Positions 1-5,993 of a stretch of 10,169 nucleotides of DNA are shown piece after piece. The first letter of the stretch is position 1. Each line of letters begins with the position of its first letter. A program made the translations under genes and the position numbers. This DNA comes from Methanosarcinales archaeon (lineage in GTDB: Archaea > Halobacteriota > Methanosarcinia > Methanosarcinales > Methanogasteraceae), in contig QMVM01000054.1 in the NCBI GenBank assembly GCA_003661105.1, positions 1-10,169 on the forward strand, in the 5' to 3' direction. Below the pieces are notes generated by a model. That model saw only the letters and a list, made by a program, of their open reading frames with translations. It ran no database searches and was not told the origin of the DNA.

Positions 1-498
1 AGAGGCGTAGCTATAATAATATATGCCGCCACCATTTCCATCGATCGTACTGTCTCGAAGCGTGAAGCCTTTTCCGGAGTGGAAGTATATGCCATAACCG
101 CCATTATCTGTGATCGTGACATGCTCTATGCTCAAATCTGAAGAAGAAGCATAAAGTCCATATCTGCTGGCGTTTGTAATTGTAAATCCGTTTATTACAA
201 CATCTGAAGAACTTATCTGCACACAGTCACCGCTTCCGCCACCATCGATCGTTACACCGCTTTCGCTCTGCCCGGATAACATTACCGATGTGGAGATCAC
301 CACGTTTTCGTCATATACCCCATTGTACACATAAATCGTATCGCCTGCGTCTGCTACGTCCACAGCATCCTGTATGGTGTCATAGTCTGCGCCACCATCA
401 TCATCCACATACCACGTCGTCGCAGCCGCGCCCACATCTGCACCCACCACAAGCACCGCAGCGGCAAGCATCAGGAGCATAAGTACACGCACACCCAT
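1..498 (-). CDS. Secreted right-handed beta-helix (NosD-like) protein, N-terminal part
   Basis: This is the 5' part of a minus-strand gene that runs off the left edge; 166 residues are visible. From the ATG at 498 the protein opens with a short basic start (MGVRVL), a hydrophobic stretch rich in Leu, Ala and Val to about residue 26, and an Ala-rich end: a likely signal peptide. Next comes DYDTIQDAVDVADAGDTIYV and then GVYDENVVI, the typical entry of NosD/PbH1 parallel beta-helix proteins. Repeating rungs such as VVINGFTITN and LSIEHVTITDNGGYGIYF follow. Proteins of this class in methanogens are usually exported surface or carbohydrate-related proteins; the substrate is unknown. An in-frame ATG at 576 also exists, but the TATA-like box at 591-603 would place transcription start near 570, favouring 498. 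No clear Shine-Dalgarno is seen. The class is fairly sure; the specific role is not. Confidence 0.8.
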   Translation of the reverse strand, partial: MGVRVLMLLMLAAAVLVVGADVGAAATTWYVDDDGGADYDTIQDAVDVADAGDTIYVYNGVYDENVVISTSVMLSGQSESGVTIDGGGSGDCVQISSSDVVINGFTITNASRYGLYASSSDLSIEHVTITDNGGYGIYFHSGKGFTLRDSTIDGNGGGIYYYSYAS

Positions 499-590
499 CT
501 TCGCTGGCAAAACAGTTTGGAATTTATCGCTTTGGTTACATCTGTTCACAATAGTCACATCCGATGTGTCATTCATCAAACCAATCCGAT

Positions 591-603
591 CATATAAAAA
601 CTT
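591..603 (-). promoter_or_regulatory. TATA-like promoter of the beta-helix gene
   Basis: On the minus strand this reads aagtttttatatg, an archaeal TATA-like box. Transcription would begin about 25 nt downstream, near 570, giving a leader of roughly 70 nt before the ATG at 498. The assignment rests on sequence resemblance and position only. Confidence 0.4.
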
Positions 604-624
604 AACCGTCATAATGGCTTTGCA

Positions 625-670
625 CCTAAAGTCGCGTTTGACCTAAAGTCGAGATGTTGGCCCTAAAGTC
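625..670. repeat. Three direct repeats of CCTAAAGTC upstream of the beta-helix gene
   Basis: The 9-mer CCTAAAGTC occurs at 625-633, 642-650 and 662-670, with start-to-start distances of 17 and 20 bp. The first two copies share ACCTAAAGTCG. On the minus strand they read GACTTTAGG and lie about 25-75 bp upstream of the TATA-like box of the beta-helix gene. This fits binding sites for a regulator of that gene, but the regulator is unknown. Confidence 0.55.
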
Positions 671-694
671 TTGATGAGTATGTGACAGTAGTTA

Positions 695-844
695 TTATAC
701 TGGTTTAACTATATCATGGCTCAATCTAATACCGCTTTCAAAACATTCGTTTAAAAATCTCCAATAAGACCTATTCGATACCAATTTTTCAATAGCGTTT
801 TCATCTATTTTTCCAGTTTCGGTTATGGGGACGTTTAAATACAT
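695..844 (-). pseudogene. Short 49-codon reading frame, probable gene remnant
   Basis: A minus-strand frame from ATG 844 to TAA 695 encodes 49 residues beginning MYLNVPITETGKIDENAIEK and ending GIRLSHDIVKPV. The composition looks like real protein: charged and amphipathic, with a helix-like middle (YWRFLNECFESG). No Shine-Dalgarno or convincing promoter is seen, and an in-frame stop lies 15 nt upstream of the ATG. The tail faintly resembles the C-terminal helix of PIN-domain (DUF3368-type) proteins, but that is a weak impression. It may be the surviving 3' end of a deleted gene or a very small gene. Confidence 0.3.
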
Positions 845-1386
845 ACAATCGTAAAATTATAATGACTCAACTCCAGTCGCTTGAAACTTCATGAATTTCG
901 GATTCTTCCAACTCAAATATGCTGGAAGTCGACGAGAAAACGTGGCAGAATGTAGGTGGGGGATTGACACATTTTTATGAGAAAGCCGTGGGGGGGTAAT
1001 TATGCGGGGGAGCTAAACACATACGTGAAGTTTAATATGTAACGGTTTTGTGACATTTAGGTTGGTGATGAAATCCAAATCTTCGAAAGTCATGTGTTAC
1101 AGAGAAACTACATTCCAACAGAGAAGATATTTCTTGAATGTGTTTAAGGGTGTTTAACCTGACCCTGTTATTTTGCGACAGCCCCTCGAACTTCGCCTCC
1201 GCAAACTCTCGCGACCTCGACGGTAAACAAATGAAACCGGAAGAAAAAAACGCGTCTGCAATCCGGCGCGCGGTGAAGATCCCAAGGTCAGGACGTGCAA
1301 CCACTCATCTACCCATGCTTTCCAGGGCTTACGGCGCAATTATCCAGCAGGACCGGAAATACCGCCTGTAACCTTGAATCGGGGCA
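845..1386. other. Intergenic stretch without a confident gene
   Basis: Several overlapping open frames exist on both strands here, none with start signals or recognisable domains. On the minus strand an open frame ending at 857 reads protein-like (RRLPAYLSWKNPKF) but has no clear start. On the plus strand a frame ending at 1371 (with KPEEKNASAIRRAVKIPRSG) has moderate GC at third positions. Three G-runs occur at 958-962, 990-996 and 1006-1010. The first and third belong to a loosely repeated GGGGGA..ACACAT motif. Mobile-element debris is the most likely explanation. Confidence 0.4.
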
Positions 1387-1458
1387 TGGACTCGGCGGGA
1401 ATTGAACCCGCGGCCTTTACGTTGCGAACGTAACGATCTACCCCTGATCTACGAGCCC
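1387..1458 (-). tRNA. tRNA-Ala (anticodon CGC)
   Basis: The minus strand folds as a complete tRNA. The acceptor stem is GGGCTCG (1458-1452) with CGAGTCC (1394-1388). The D arm is GATC/GATC with loop AGGGGTA. The anticodon arm is TTACG/CGTAA with loop TTCGCAA, so the anticodon is CGC (1426-1424), reading GCG. The T arm is GCGGG/CCCGC with loop TTCAATT. The third acceptor pair is G-U, the classic identity element for alanyl-tRNA synthetase, and the discriminator base is A (1387). CCA is not encoded. It lies 18 nt after the aEF-1beta stop on the same strand and may be co-transcribed with it. No intron is seen. Confidence 0.95.
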
Positions 1459-1476
1459 ATAATCCTTAAATAGCAA

Positions 1477-1746
1477 TTATAACAGTCTACCGATCTCCGC
1501 TACCTGCACGCTCTCAACACCCGAAACCTCTGCAAACGCAGTCTCGACCGAGTCGGTTCCGCCCTCGACATCACCGACGACAACGGTCGCCATCAACGCA
1601 ACAAGCCCAAATGCGATCGGCTCTTCAGCGATCCCATTGAGGTCGATCCCTGCTGGCATCACAGCCGCAAGATCCTCTTTAAGTTTTTCGAGGTCAACAT
1701 CCACACCATTTGGCATGATTTTGATTACTGCTACTACTTCACCCAT
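1477..1746 (-). CDS. ef1b: Archaeal elongation factor 1-beta (aEF-1beta)
   Basis: The 89-residue product matches the usual size of the archaeal family (about 88-91). It is the guanine nucleotide exchange factor for aEF-1alpha and acts on the ribosome cycle in the cytoplasm. It begins MGEVVAVIKIMPNGVDVDLE and continues with LKEDLAAVMPAGIDLNGIAE, the conserved order of this ferredoxin-like fold. A central stretch (PIAFGLVALMATVVV) and a C-terminal GVESVQVAEIGRL follow. The start at 1746 is supported by a GGTGA Shine-Dalgarno 4 nt upstream. The gene begins 9 nt after the stop of the zinc-ribbon gene, so the two are very probably in one transcript, followed by tRNA-Ala. Nothing is odd about it. 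Confidence 0.95.
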   Translation of the reverse strand: MGEVVAVIKIMPNGVDVDLEKLKEDLAAVMPAGIDLNGIAEEPIAFGLVALMATVVVGDVEGGTDSVETAFAEVSGVESVQVAEIGRLL

Positions 1747-1750
1747 CTTC

Positions 1751-1755
1751 TCACC
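1751..1755 (-). promoter_or_regulatory. Shine-Dalgarno of the aEF-1beta gene
   Basis: GGTGA lies between the zinc-ribbon stop codon and the aEF-1beta ATG, with 4 nt of spacing. It is one of the clearer ribosome binding sites in the window and fixes the start at 1746. Confidence 0.75.
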
Positions 1756-1929
1756 TCACGGACCTGTAAATCCACATTTCGGACAGGTGTACGGATTGCT
1801 CTGCTTCCGGCAGGAAGCGCATCTGCCGAGGATTGTTTCGCAGGTCGGGCACTGGAACCGGGTGTACCCGGATTCGACCAGATGTGCGCCGCATGATGTG
1901 CAGTATTTTTCAGCGATTGTTTTTGCCAT
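1756..1929 (-). CDS. Small four-CxxC zinc-ribbon protein (HVO_2753-like)
   Basis: A 57-residue protein starts MAKTIAEKYCTSCGAHLVES and ends PYTCPKCGFTGP. It carries four CxxC pairs (CTSC, CPTC, CASC, CPKC), enough for two zinc sites. This matches the short archaeal zinc-finger family (DUF1610, HVO_2753-like) typically encoded directly upstream of aEF-1beta. The molecular role is unresolved, though the linkage to aEF-1beta suggests translation or nucleic-acid binding. No Shine-Dalgarno precedes ATG 1929. A TATA-like gcttaaatg near 1955-1965 would put transcription start within a few nt of the ATG, so the mRNA may be nearly leaderless. Read-through from ruvB (53-nt gap) is also possible. Confidence 0.88.
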   Translation of the reverse strand: MAKTIAEKYCTSCGAHLVESGYTRFQCPTCETILGRCASCRKQSNPYTCPKCGFTGP

Positions 1930-1982
1930 TGGTAATCAATTTTGCGAGAGCATCATTTAAGCATTGCGATGGAGGCGGAGTG

Positions 1983-3008
1983 TTAGGTTACGCGTGTCTG
2001 GATAGTAGACGGTTCCGATTCACGTCCATGCAGATGCGCTACCGCAGCCAAAGTTGCGACCCTTCCCTGCGGCGTCCGCTTGACAAACCCGATCTGGATC
2101 AGATACGGCTCCACAACGTCCTCTATCGTCCGCACCTCTTCGCCAACAGCGATTGCGATATTCTTGACGCCGACAGGTCCGCAATCGAAATCATCGATGA
2201 TCATGGCAAGAATCGTCCGGTCAAGCTCATCCAGCCCCTCTCGATCGATCTTGAGCATCGAGAGTGCGGAATCAACGACAGCATGCGTGATCGCGCCATC
2301 CGCCATCACCTGCGCATAATCCCTGACACGGCGGAGAATCCGGTTCGCAATCCGCGGGGTGCCTCTCGACCGGTTCGCAATCTCTCTCGCGCCGCTCTGG
2401 TCGATCTCGATTCCAAACACCATTGAAGACCTGAGAACGATCTCTGTCAGCGTGTCGGGGGGATAGAAGTTCAGCCGGTTGACGACACCAAAACGATCCC
2501 TGAGCGGGGAACTGATAAGACCTGTTCTCGTAGTTGCGCCGATGAGCGTGAATGGTGAGAGGTTCAGGCGGACAGAGCGCGCACTTGCACCCTCGCCGAT
2601 CATCACATCGATTGCAAAGTCCTCCATCGCCGAATACAAGGTCTCCTCCACGATCTGGTTTAATCGGTGTATCTCATCGATGAATAAGACATCCTTCGCG
2701 CCTAAATTCGTGAGAATTGCCGCGAGATCGCCGGGTCGCTCGAGAACCGGTCCTGCTGTTGCTCGAATCACAACTCCGAGTTCGGAAGCAACGATATGCG
2801 CAAGCGTCGTTTTACCAAGCCCCGGAGGTCCTGAGAATAAGACGTGGTCGAGAGGTTCATCACGCTGTTTCGCAGCCGTTATAAAGATCTGCAACTGCTC
2901 TTTTAATTCCGTCTGCCCCACGAACTCACCGAACGTATCCGGTCGAATCTGTAGATCGGATATCATCTCTTTCTCTGTTTTTTCCGGCGAAAGGATCTTT
3001 TCTGGCAT
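1983..3008 (-). CDS. ruvB: Holliday junction branch migration ATPase RuvB (bacterial type)
   Basis: The 341-residue protein has the length and motif order of bacterial RuvB, the hexameric AAA+ motor that drives Holliday junction migration. The N-terminal IRPDTFGEFVGQ (21-32) is typical. Walker A is GPPGLGKT (60-67) and Walker B contains DEIH (111-114). Sensor 1 is GATTR (157-161). The arginine finger lies in SSPLRDRFG (near R170), and sensor 2 is GTPRIANRILRR (216-227). The C-terminal winged helix contains DDFDCGPVGVKNIA and PYLIQIGFVKRTPQGR, the latter close to the family signature. Most archaea resolve junctions with Hjc and Hel308/Hjm instead; from memory, RuvB is recorded in some Methanomicrobiales. 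No ruvA or ruvC is in the window. It is first in the cluster with the zinc-ribbon, aEF-1beta and tRNA genes and is divergent from dmrX. All key residues appear intact. Confidence 0.95.
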   Translation of the reverse strand: MPEKILSPEKTEKEMISDLQIRPDTFGEFVGQTELKEQLQIFITAAKQRDEPLDHVLFSGPPGLGKTTLAHIVASELGVVIRATAGPVLERPGDLAAILTNLGAKDVLFIDEIHRLNQIVEETLYSAMEDFAIDVMIGEGASARSVRLNLSPFTLIGATTRTGLISSPLRDRFGVVNRLNFYPPDTLTEIVLRSSMVFGIEIDQSGAREIANRSRGTPRIANRILRRVRDYAQVMADGAITHAVVDSALSMLKIDREGLDELDRTILAMIIDDFDCGPVGVKNIAIAVGEEVRTIEDVVEPYLIQIGFVKRTPQGRVATLAAVAHLHGRESEPSTIQTRVT

Positions 3009-3050
3009 GGTGTGTGGCTCTGGGGTCTGCGGCAGAATCGTATTTGCCCC

Positions 3051-3063
3051 GGTTATATCTTAT
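3051..3063 (-). promoter_or_regulatory. TATA-like promoter of ruvB
   Basis: On the minus strand this reads gataagatataacc, an archaeal TATA-like box centred about 48 nt before the ruvB ATG. Transcription would start near 3030, giving a leader of roughly 20 nt. No Shine-Dalgarno is seen before ATG 3008. Confidence 0.45.
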
Positions 3064-3065
3064 CT

Positions 3066-3081
3066 GTTTTAACTTAAAAAT
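3066..3081 (+). promoter_or_regulatory. TATA-like promoter of dmrX
   Basis: The plus strand reads ttttaacttaaaaat here, about 45-60 nt before the dmrX ATG at 3126, so a start near 3100 is expected. It abuts the ruvB promoter, so the two genes share a compact divergent control region. Confidence 0.4.
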
Positions 3082-3125
3082 CCGATTCGTGACGCAGTCG
3101 CGATAATGTCCGGGTAAACCATTAA

Positions 3126-3869
3126 ATGGCGCACGGCATAACCATCACCATGCATCTGCATCCGAATCTTGCGTGGGCGATCACCGGTGCCGGACACTAT
3201 CTGGTAGAGAGCTTTGATGCGTTTAAAAGAGTGAAAGAAGAGAACCAGGAGATCCGGATCACCATCTTTGCATCGCAATCAGCAGAAGAGGTTCTGCGGA
3301 TGTACGGATTGTTCGATGAACTTGTGACCATCGCTGGCGGCGATTACCTCGAAGAGGTTTTTTTAGAGAGCGAACAGGGCAGGAGTTCTCCAAAGGTTGG
3401 AAGATTTCTCTTAAATAAATATGACACCCTCTTTGTCACGCCGACTACCTCAAACACCGTTGCAAAGATAGTGCACGGCATAGCAGACTCGCTGCCAACA
3501 AATGCGGTTGCGCAGGCGGTAAAAGGAGACGTTCCAGTCTACATCGTGCCGGTAGACATCGAGGGCACGATTCGGTCGAAGATGCCGTATACGATCGACC
3601 GCGAGGTATGCGCCATGCACCACTGCGATATCTGCACTCCCGAGGTTGTGTGCCCCAATGCGGCTATCGATTCACAGATCGATCTCTTGAAGTGTGATGG
3701 CTGCGGCGCATGCGCTCCTGCCTGTCCACACGGCGCAATCCGCGGCGGATACGCCGAACTCAAGGTGCGGGATGTCGATATGCGAAACACGGCGGAACTT
3801 GCAGAGATGGAGGGAATCGAGGTGCTCAGGAATCCGGTGGATGTGGTTTCTGTCGTGCATGGCATGTAA
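3126..3869 (+). CDS. dmrX: DmrX-type dihydromethanopterin reductase (flavin and iron-sulfur)
   Basis: The 247-residue protein has two parts. Residues 14-150 are an archaeoflavoprotein domain: NLAWAITGAGHYL at the start, then VTPTTSNTVAKIVHGIADSL around 104-123, as in FMN-binding flavoproteins of the DmrB/AfpA family. Residues 160-205 are a two-cluster ferredoxin-like region. One group has cysteines at 162, 167, 170 and 176; the other is CDGCGACAPACP, with cysteines at 190, 193, 196 and 200. This layout matches DmrX of methanosarcinal archaea, which reduces dihydromethanopterin to tetrahydromethanopterin (the C1 carrier of methanogenesis) with electrons passed through the iron-sulfur clusters. 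ATG 3126 gives an expected N-terminus; no Shine-Dalgarno is visible. It is monocistronic as far as can be seen. A different electron-transfer archaeoflavoprotein cannot be excluded. Confidence 0.78.
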   Translation: MAHGITITMHLHPNLAWAITGAGHYLVESFDAFKRVKEENQEIRITIFASQSAEEVLRMYGLFDELVTIAGGDYLEEVFLESEQGRSSPKVGRFLLNKYDTLFVTPTTSNTVAKIVHGIADSLPTNAVAQAVKGDVPVYIVPVDIEGTIRSKMPYTIDREVCAMHHCDICTPEVVCPNAAIDSQIDLLKCDGCGACAPACPHGAIRGGYAELKVRDVDMRNTAELAEMEGIEVLRNPVDVVSVVHGM

Positions 3870-3985
3870 ACAGGGGTTGGCTTGTTACGATGCTCTGGCC
3901 CTAACTTGTATCTCTTCAGATATCCGAAGATCGGAAAACAGATTGACACGGTTCAGGGTGGATTTGTAACGCTGGAAAAAGATTT

Positions 3986-4152
3986 TTATCTGATATGGAT
4001 ATCTGAATCAACGATCACGTCAGCATCGCCGCATGTCAGTGCATGTAGATCGCTCTGGCGTCACATAGCGTTGGAGCACCCGTGCAGGCGCATGCGATAA
4101 GCGTGTCTTCATTGCTGGTTTTCAGTTCAGTGGATTTGTCTTGGAGGTTCAT
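3986..4152 (-). pseudogene. Frameshifted coding-like remnant with several cysteines
   Basis: From ATG 4152 the minus strand reads MNLQDKSTELKTSNEDTLIA, then CACTGAPTLCDARAIYMH, and meets a stop. A frameshift near 4035 restores TCGDADVIVDSDIHIR, ending at TAA 3986. The two halves look like one protein tail. The order DTLIA ... ADVIVDSD faintly resembles the end of a PIN-domain nuclease (VapC-like), where two acidic residues sit in such motifs. Here they are further apart than usual, and the N-terminal two thirds are absent. An A-rich TATA-like sequence lies about 40-50 nt upstream. It is either a decayed gene or an unrelated short gene; the function is not recognised. Confidence 0.3.
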
Positions 4153-4276
4153 GTGGCGATCGCATTTGATCTTCTTGTTTTCTGAATCTTTTTATTATTT
4201 TATGATAACGTCGGATTGTCTTACGCAACCACAACTACCACAATGGAGAACTATCGGTCTGAAAAGTGGTTTACAC

Positions 4277-4357
4277 CGCTAATCTGTGTCCATTTACGTT
4301 AATCTGTGGCTGATACTATTTTAGCCACAGATTAACACCGATTTCACTGATTACACC
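4277..4357. repeat. Inverted repeat with a perfect 14-bp stem (CACAGATTAA type)
   Basis: The arms gttaatctgtggct (4298-4311) and agccacagattaac (4323-4336) are perfect reverse complements with an 11-nt spacer. The similarity continues outward imperfectly (taatctgtgtcc on the left, ccgatttcactgatta on the right). The arms are built of the unit CACAGATTAA, a dispersed intergenic motif I recognise from many environmental prokaryote genomes. It may act as a terminator-like hairpin downstream of dmrX or be a miniature repeat element. Confidence 0.75.
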
Positions 4358-4406
4358 CACACAACAATACCCGTATTTGTCGGGTTGGCGCCATGTTTTC
4401 AACCGA

Positions 4407-4428
4407 CCAGAATAAATTAAAAAGTCTC
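4407..4428 (+). repeat. Copy of a short dispersed repeat (CCAGAA...AAAAAGTCTC)
   Basis: This 22-mer matches 7675-7696 at 21 of 22 positions and the reverse complement of 7546-7567 at 19 of 22. Weaker similarity to the 7657-7696 copy extends about 18 nt to the left (shared GCCAT and CAA). It sits just before the transposase remnant and after the 4277-4357 inverted repeat. Confidence 0.75.
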
Positions 4429-4453
4429 TGTTTTCTCAAGTATTCGCTAATTA

Positions 4454-5075
4454 AAGGAGCAGACAGACCCGATTCGTGTTGACAAGTGGGCTGCCCGGCA
4501 ACCAGAAGATGCGTGGCAGATGCTACCGATTCGAGAAAGCATACGGGGCACGCTGTCTGCATACATTCTGCAAGAGCGTGTCTGGGTGCGGGATGGTGAG
4601 GAAGAAGAGGCGCATTGCGGGTATTTGATCGTAAGACTGGAAATTGATTCGCCTAACAAGATTAAGTACAGTTTAAGCAATGTTTCCAAAGATTCATCGA
4701 TTGAACTACTGGCGTTTATGCAGGGGCAACGTTTCAGGACCTCCCGTGCCCTGCAGGATGGAAAGGGTGAGTGTGGCCTCGGATGTTTACCAGGTTCGCG
4801 GTTGGAATGGCTGGCAGCACCATACGACGCTTGTAATGATGGCGATGTTGTTCATGCTGAAACGTCGTTTGTCAAACAAAGATGAATATCCCTTATTGAG
4901 CTGTTCGGACATCCAAACACTGCTGAAACACTTTCTTCCGAGACGAAATGTAACTGCGGAGGAAGTGCTGCGCCAGATGGAGGTCAGACACAGAAAACTA
5001 GAATCGTCAATCAATTCTGCGAAGAGGAAACAGAAGAAGAAACGAAATGATATGAAGATCTCCAAAGTTAAATAA
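4454..5075 (+). pseudogene. IS701-family (IS4-like) transposase, C-terminal remnant
   Basis: Only about the last half of a DDE transposase is present, in two frames. The first frame reads RVDKWAARQPEDAWQMLPIR, later VWVRDGEEEEAHCGYLIVR and KIKYSLSN, and MQGQRF near 4719. A frameshift near 4776-4790 leads into YQVRGWNGW, MMAMLFML, EYPLLSCSDIQTLLKHFLPR and VLRQMEVRHRK, ending at TAA 5075. This order is that of IS701-type transposases found in methanogens. Full-length relatives are about 400-450 residues, so the N-terminal part with the first catalytic aspartates is gone. The stretch expected to read like IERxFQDAK is TSRALQDGK, so the catalytic glutamate also appears lost. An in-frame stop at 4448 closes the upstream side. 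No clear terminal repeats were found. It is clearly inactive. Confidence 0.85.
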
Positions 5076-5230
5076 TTTAGCTTTTGTGGTGTCGTGTTCG
5101 TGTAGGGGGTAGCTGGTGCTTTCGGACATTTTTGGAGTGTCATAATTCTTGTATGAAGATATTGAATAAAGTAGTATACTTGGTATTATTTATGTTATAC
5201 TGAATTCAAATAGCTGCGTAGATAGTATTC

Positions 5231-5246
5231 TTTATAAATTATATAG
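5231..5246 (+). promoter_or_regulatory. TATA-like box upstream of the membrane-protein gene
   Basis: The AT-rich tttataaattatata resembles an archaeal TATA box. Transcription would start near 5262, leaving a leader of about 130 nt before ATG 5394. The 5076-5393 spacer otherwise shows only AT-rich sequence and no gene. Confidence 0.3.
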
Positions 5247-5393
5247 TACTTGTTCTGAGACTGCTGTTCAGACTCGGATGTCTGATAGTAGTTTATCTGA
5301 CAAAGTAGAATTAAAGTACGGTGATGATTGCAAGGAATACATGAGGAGATTTCCGATCTGCAATATCGCCAGAGGACTAATAACGGAGAGCGG

Positions 5394-5993
5394 ATGGGGT
5401 ATAGAATGAATGACATCATCAAGGAAACAAGCGTCTGCCGCCTAAATGATGGAAAGAATCTTAAACATCCTATGTCCACTTATGTAGGTGGAGTAACTCT
5501 CACAAAAGAGCATCTTATCATAATACCAATCATCAAAACTCCGAAATATTATTTTATCCGATGTTCTGCGCTTATGGGGTTACTTGGCATCGGGGGTGCT
5601 TTATCCATCTTAATCGGCGTAACCCCTTCGCTACTAACCACTTTGAAATGGATATTGCTACCTTTTGCAATAGTTGTACTGCTGTGGCTATGTAATAAAT
5701 TATTGCTCTCGATTATAAGAAAACAGATGGGGCTGCTGGAAACGAGGGGGGTGGTGAGGGGTGACGATGATTGCTTGATGATACCATTGCATTCCATTAA
5801 AAAAATAGATATAGGTACAAGAGGTCTAACGCCTTATAAATACATCAGCGTTTCATACACACCCGGAAAAGGGTTATGCAGCGATGTGTCGTTCCTAATT
5901 TTCTCGAAATGGGAGCTGATTCTCAAGAAAAACCAGATGGCGTGGGTCTGCGCAATCAAAGAAGCCATGATCGCAGCAGGGGGTGGGAAATGA
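5394..5993 (+). CDS. Two-helix membrane protein with a possible PH-like cytoplasmic domain
   Basis: The 199-residue product was not recognised as a named family. A basic and polar N-terminus is followed by GGVTLTKEHLIIIP (32-45). Two hydrophobic helices lie at about 56-77 and 84-106. The C-terminal domain reads LMIPLHSIKKIDIG (128-141), YKYISVSYTPGK and a terminal helix (NQMAWVCAIKEAM). A strand before a helical hairpin, then a beta-rich domain ending in a helix, resembles small membrane-anchored PH/GRAM-like proteins; this is inference from pattern only. ATG 5394 is chosen because GGAGAG (5385-5390) lies just upstream; an upstream TTG at 5328 lacks support. The stop overlaps the ATG of a 23-codon frame. 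The convergent ubiA ends 90 nt away. Confidence 0.65.
   Translation: MGYRMNDIIKETSVCRLNDGKNLKHPMSTYVGGVTLTKEHLIIIPIIKTPKYYFIRCSALMGLLGIGGALSILIGVTPSLLTTLKWILLPFAIVVLLWLCNKLLLSIIRKQMGLLETRGVVRGDDDCLMIPLHSIKKIDIGTRGLTPYKYISVSYTPGKGLCSDVSFLIFSKWELILKKNQMAWVCAIKEAMIAAGGGK

Larger units (their letters stand above)
3870..4453. other. Accessory intergenic region with repeats and gene debris
   Basis: No intact gene is supported between dmrX and the transposase remnant. The stretch contains a frameshifted coding-like remnant on the minus strand, a T-rich tract at 4189-4204 (possible terminator on the plus strand or TATA-like box on the minus strand), a hairpin-forming inverted repeat near 4277-4357 and a short dispersed repeat at 4407-4428. 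These are described in their own entries. Confidence 0.5.

Noticed and set aside
625..670. CRISPR-like array
   Set aside because: The repeats are only 9 bp with 8-11-bp spacers, far below CRISPR dimensions, and no cas genes are present.
1032..1304. 90-codon minus-strand open frame
   Set aside because: It overlaps other frames, has no start signal, and its translation is Ser/Arg-rich without recognisable pattern.
1138..1371. 77-codon plus-strand open frame with moderate GC at third positions
   Set aside because: The start is weak, no domain is recognised, and the opposite strand is equally open in two frames; coding is not supported over chance or repeat debris.
1387..1458. tRNA-Ala as an integration site for a mobile element
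   Set aside because: No second copy of the tRNA 3' end and no integrase gene were seen in the window.
1833..2426. 197-codon plus-strand open frame
   Set aside because: Antisense shadow of the zinc-ribbon gene and ruvB.
2479..3072. 197-codon plus-strand open frame
   Set aside because: Antisense shadow of ruvB.
4082..4282. 66-codon plus-strand open frame rich in hydrophobic residues
   Set aside because: It is antisense to the more protein-like minus-strand remnant and has no ribosome binding site.
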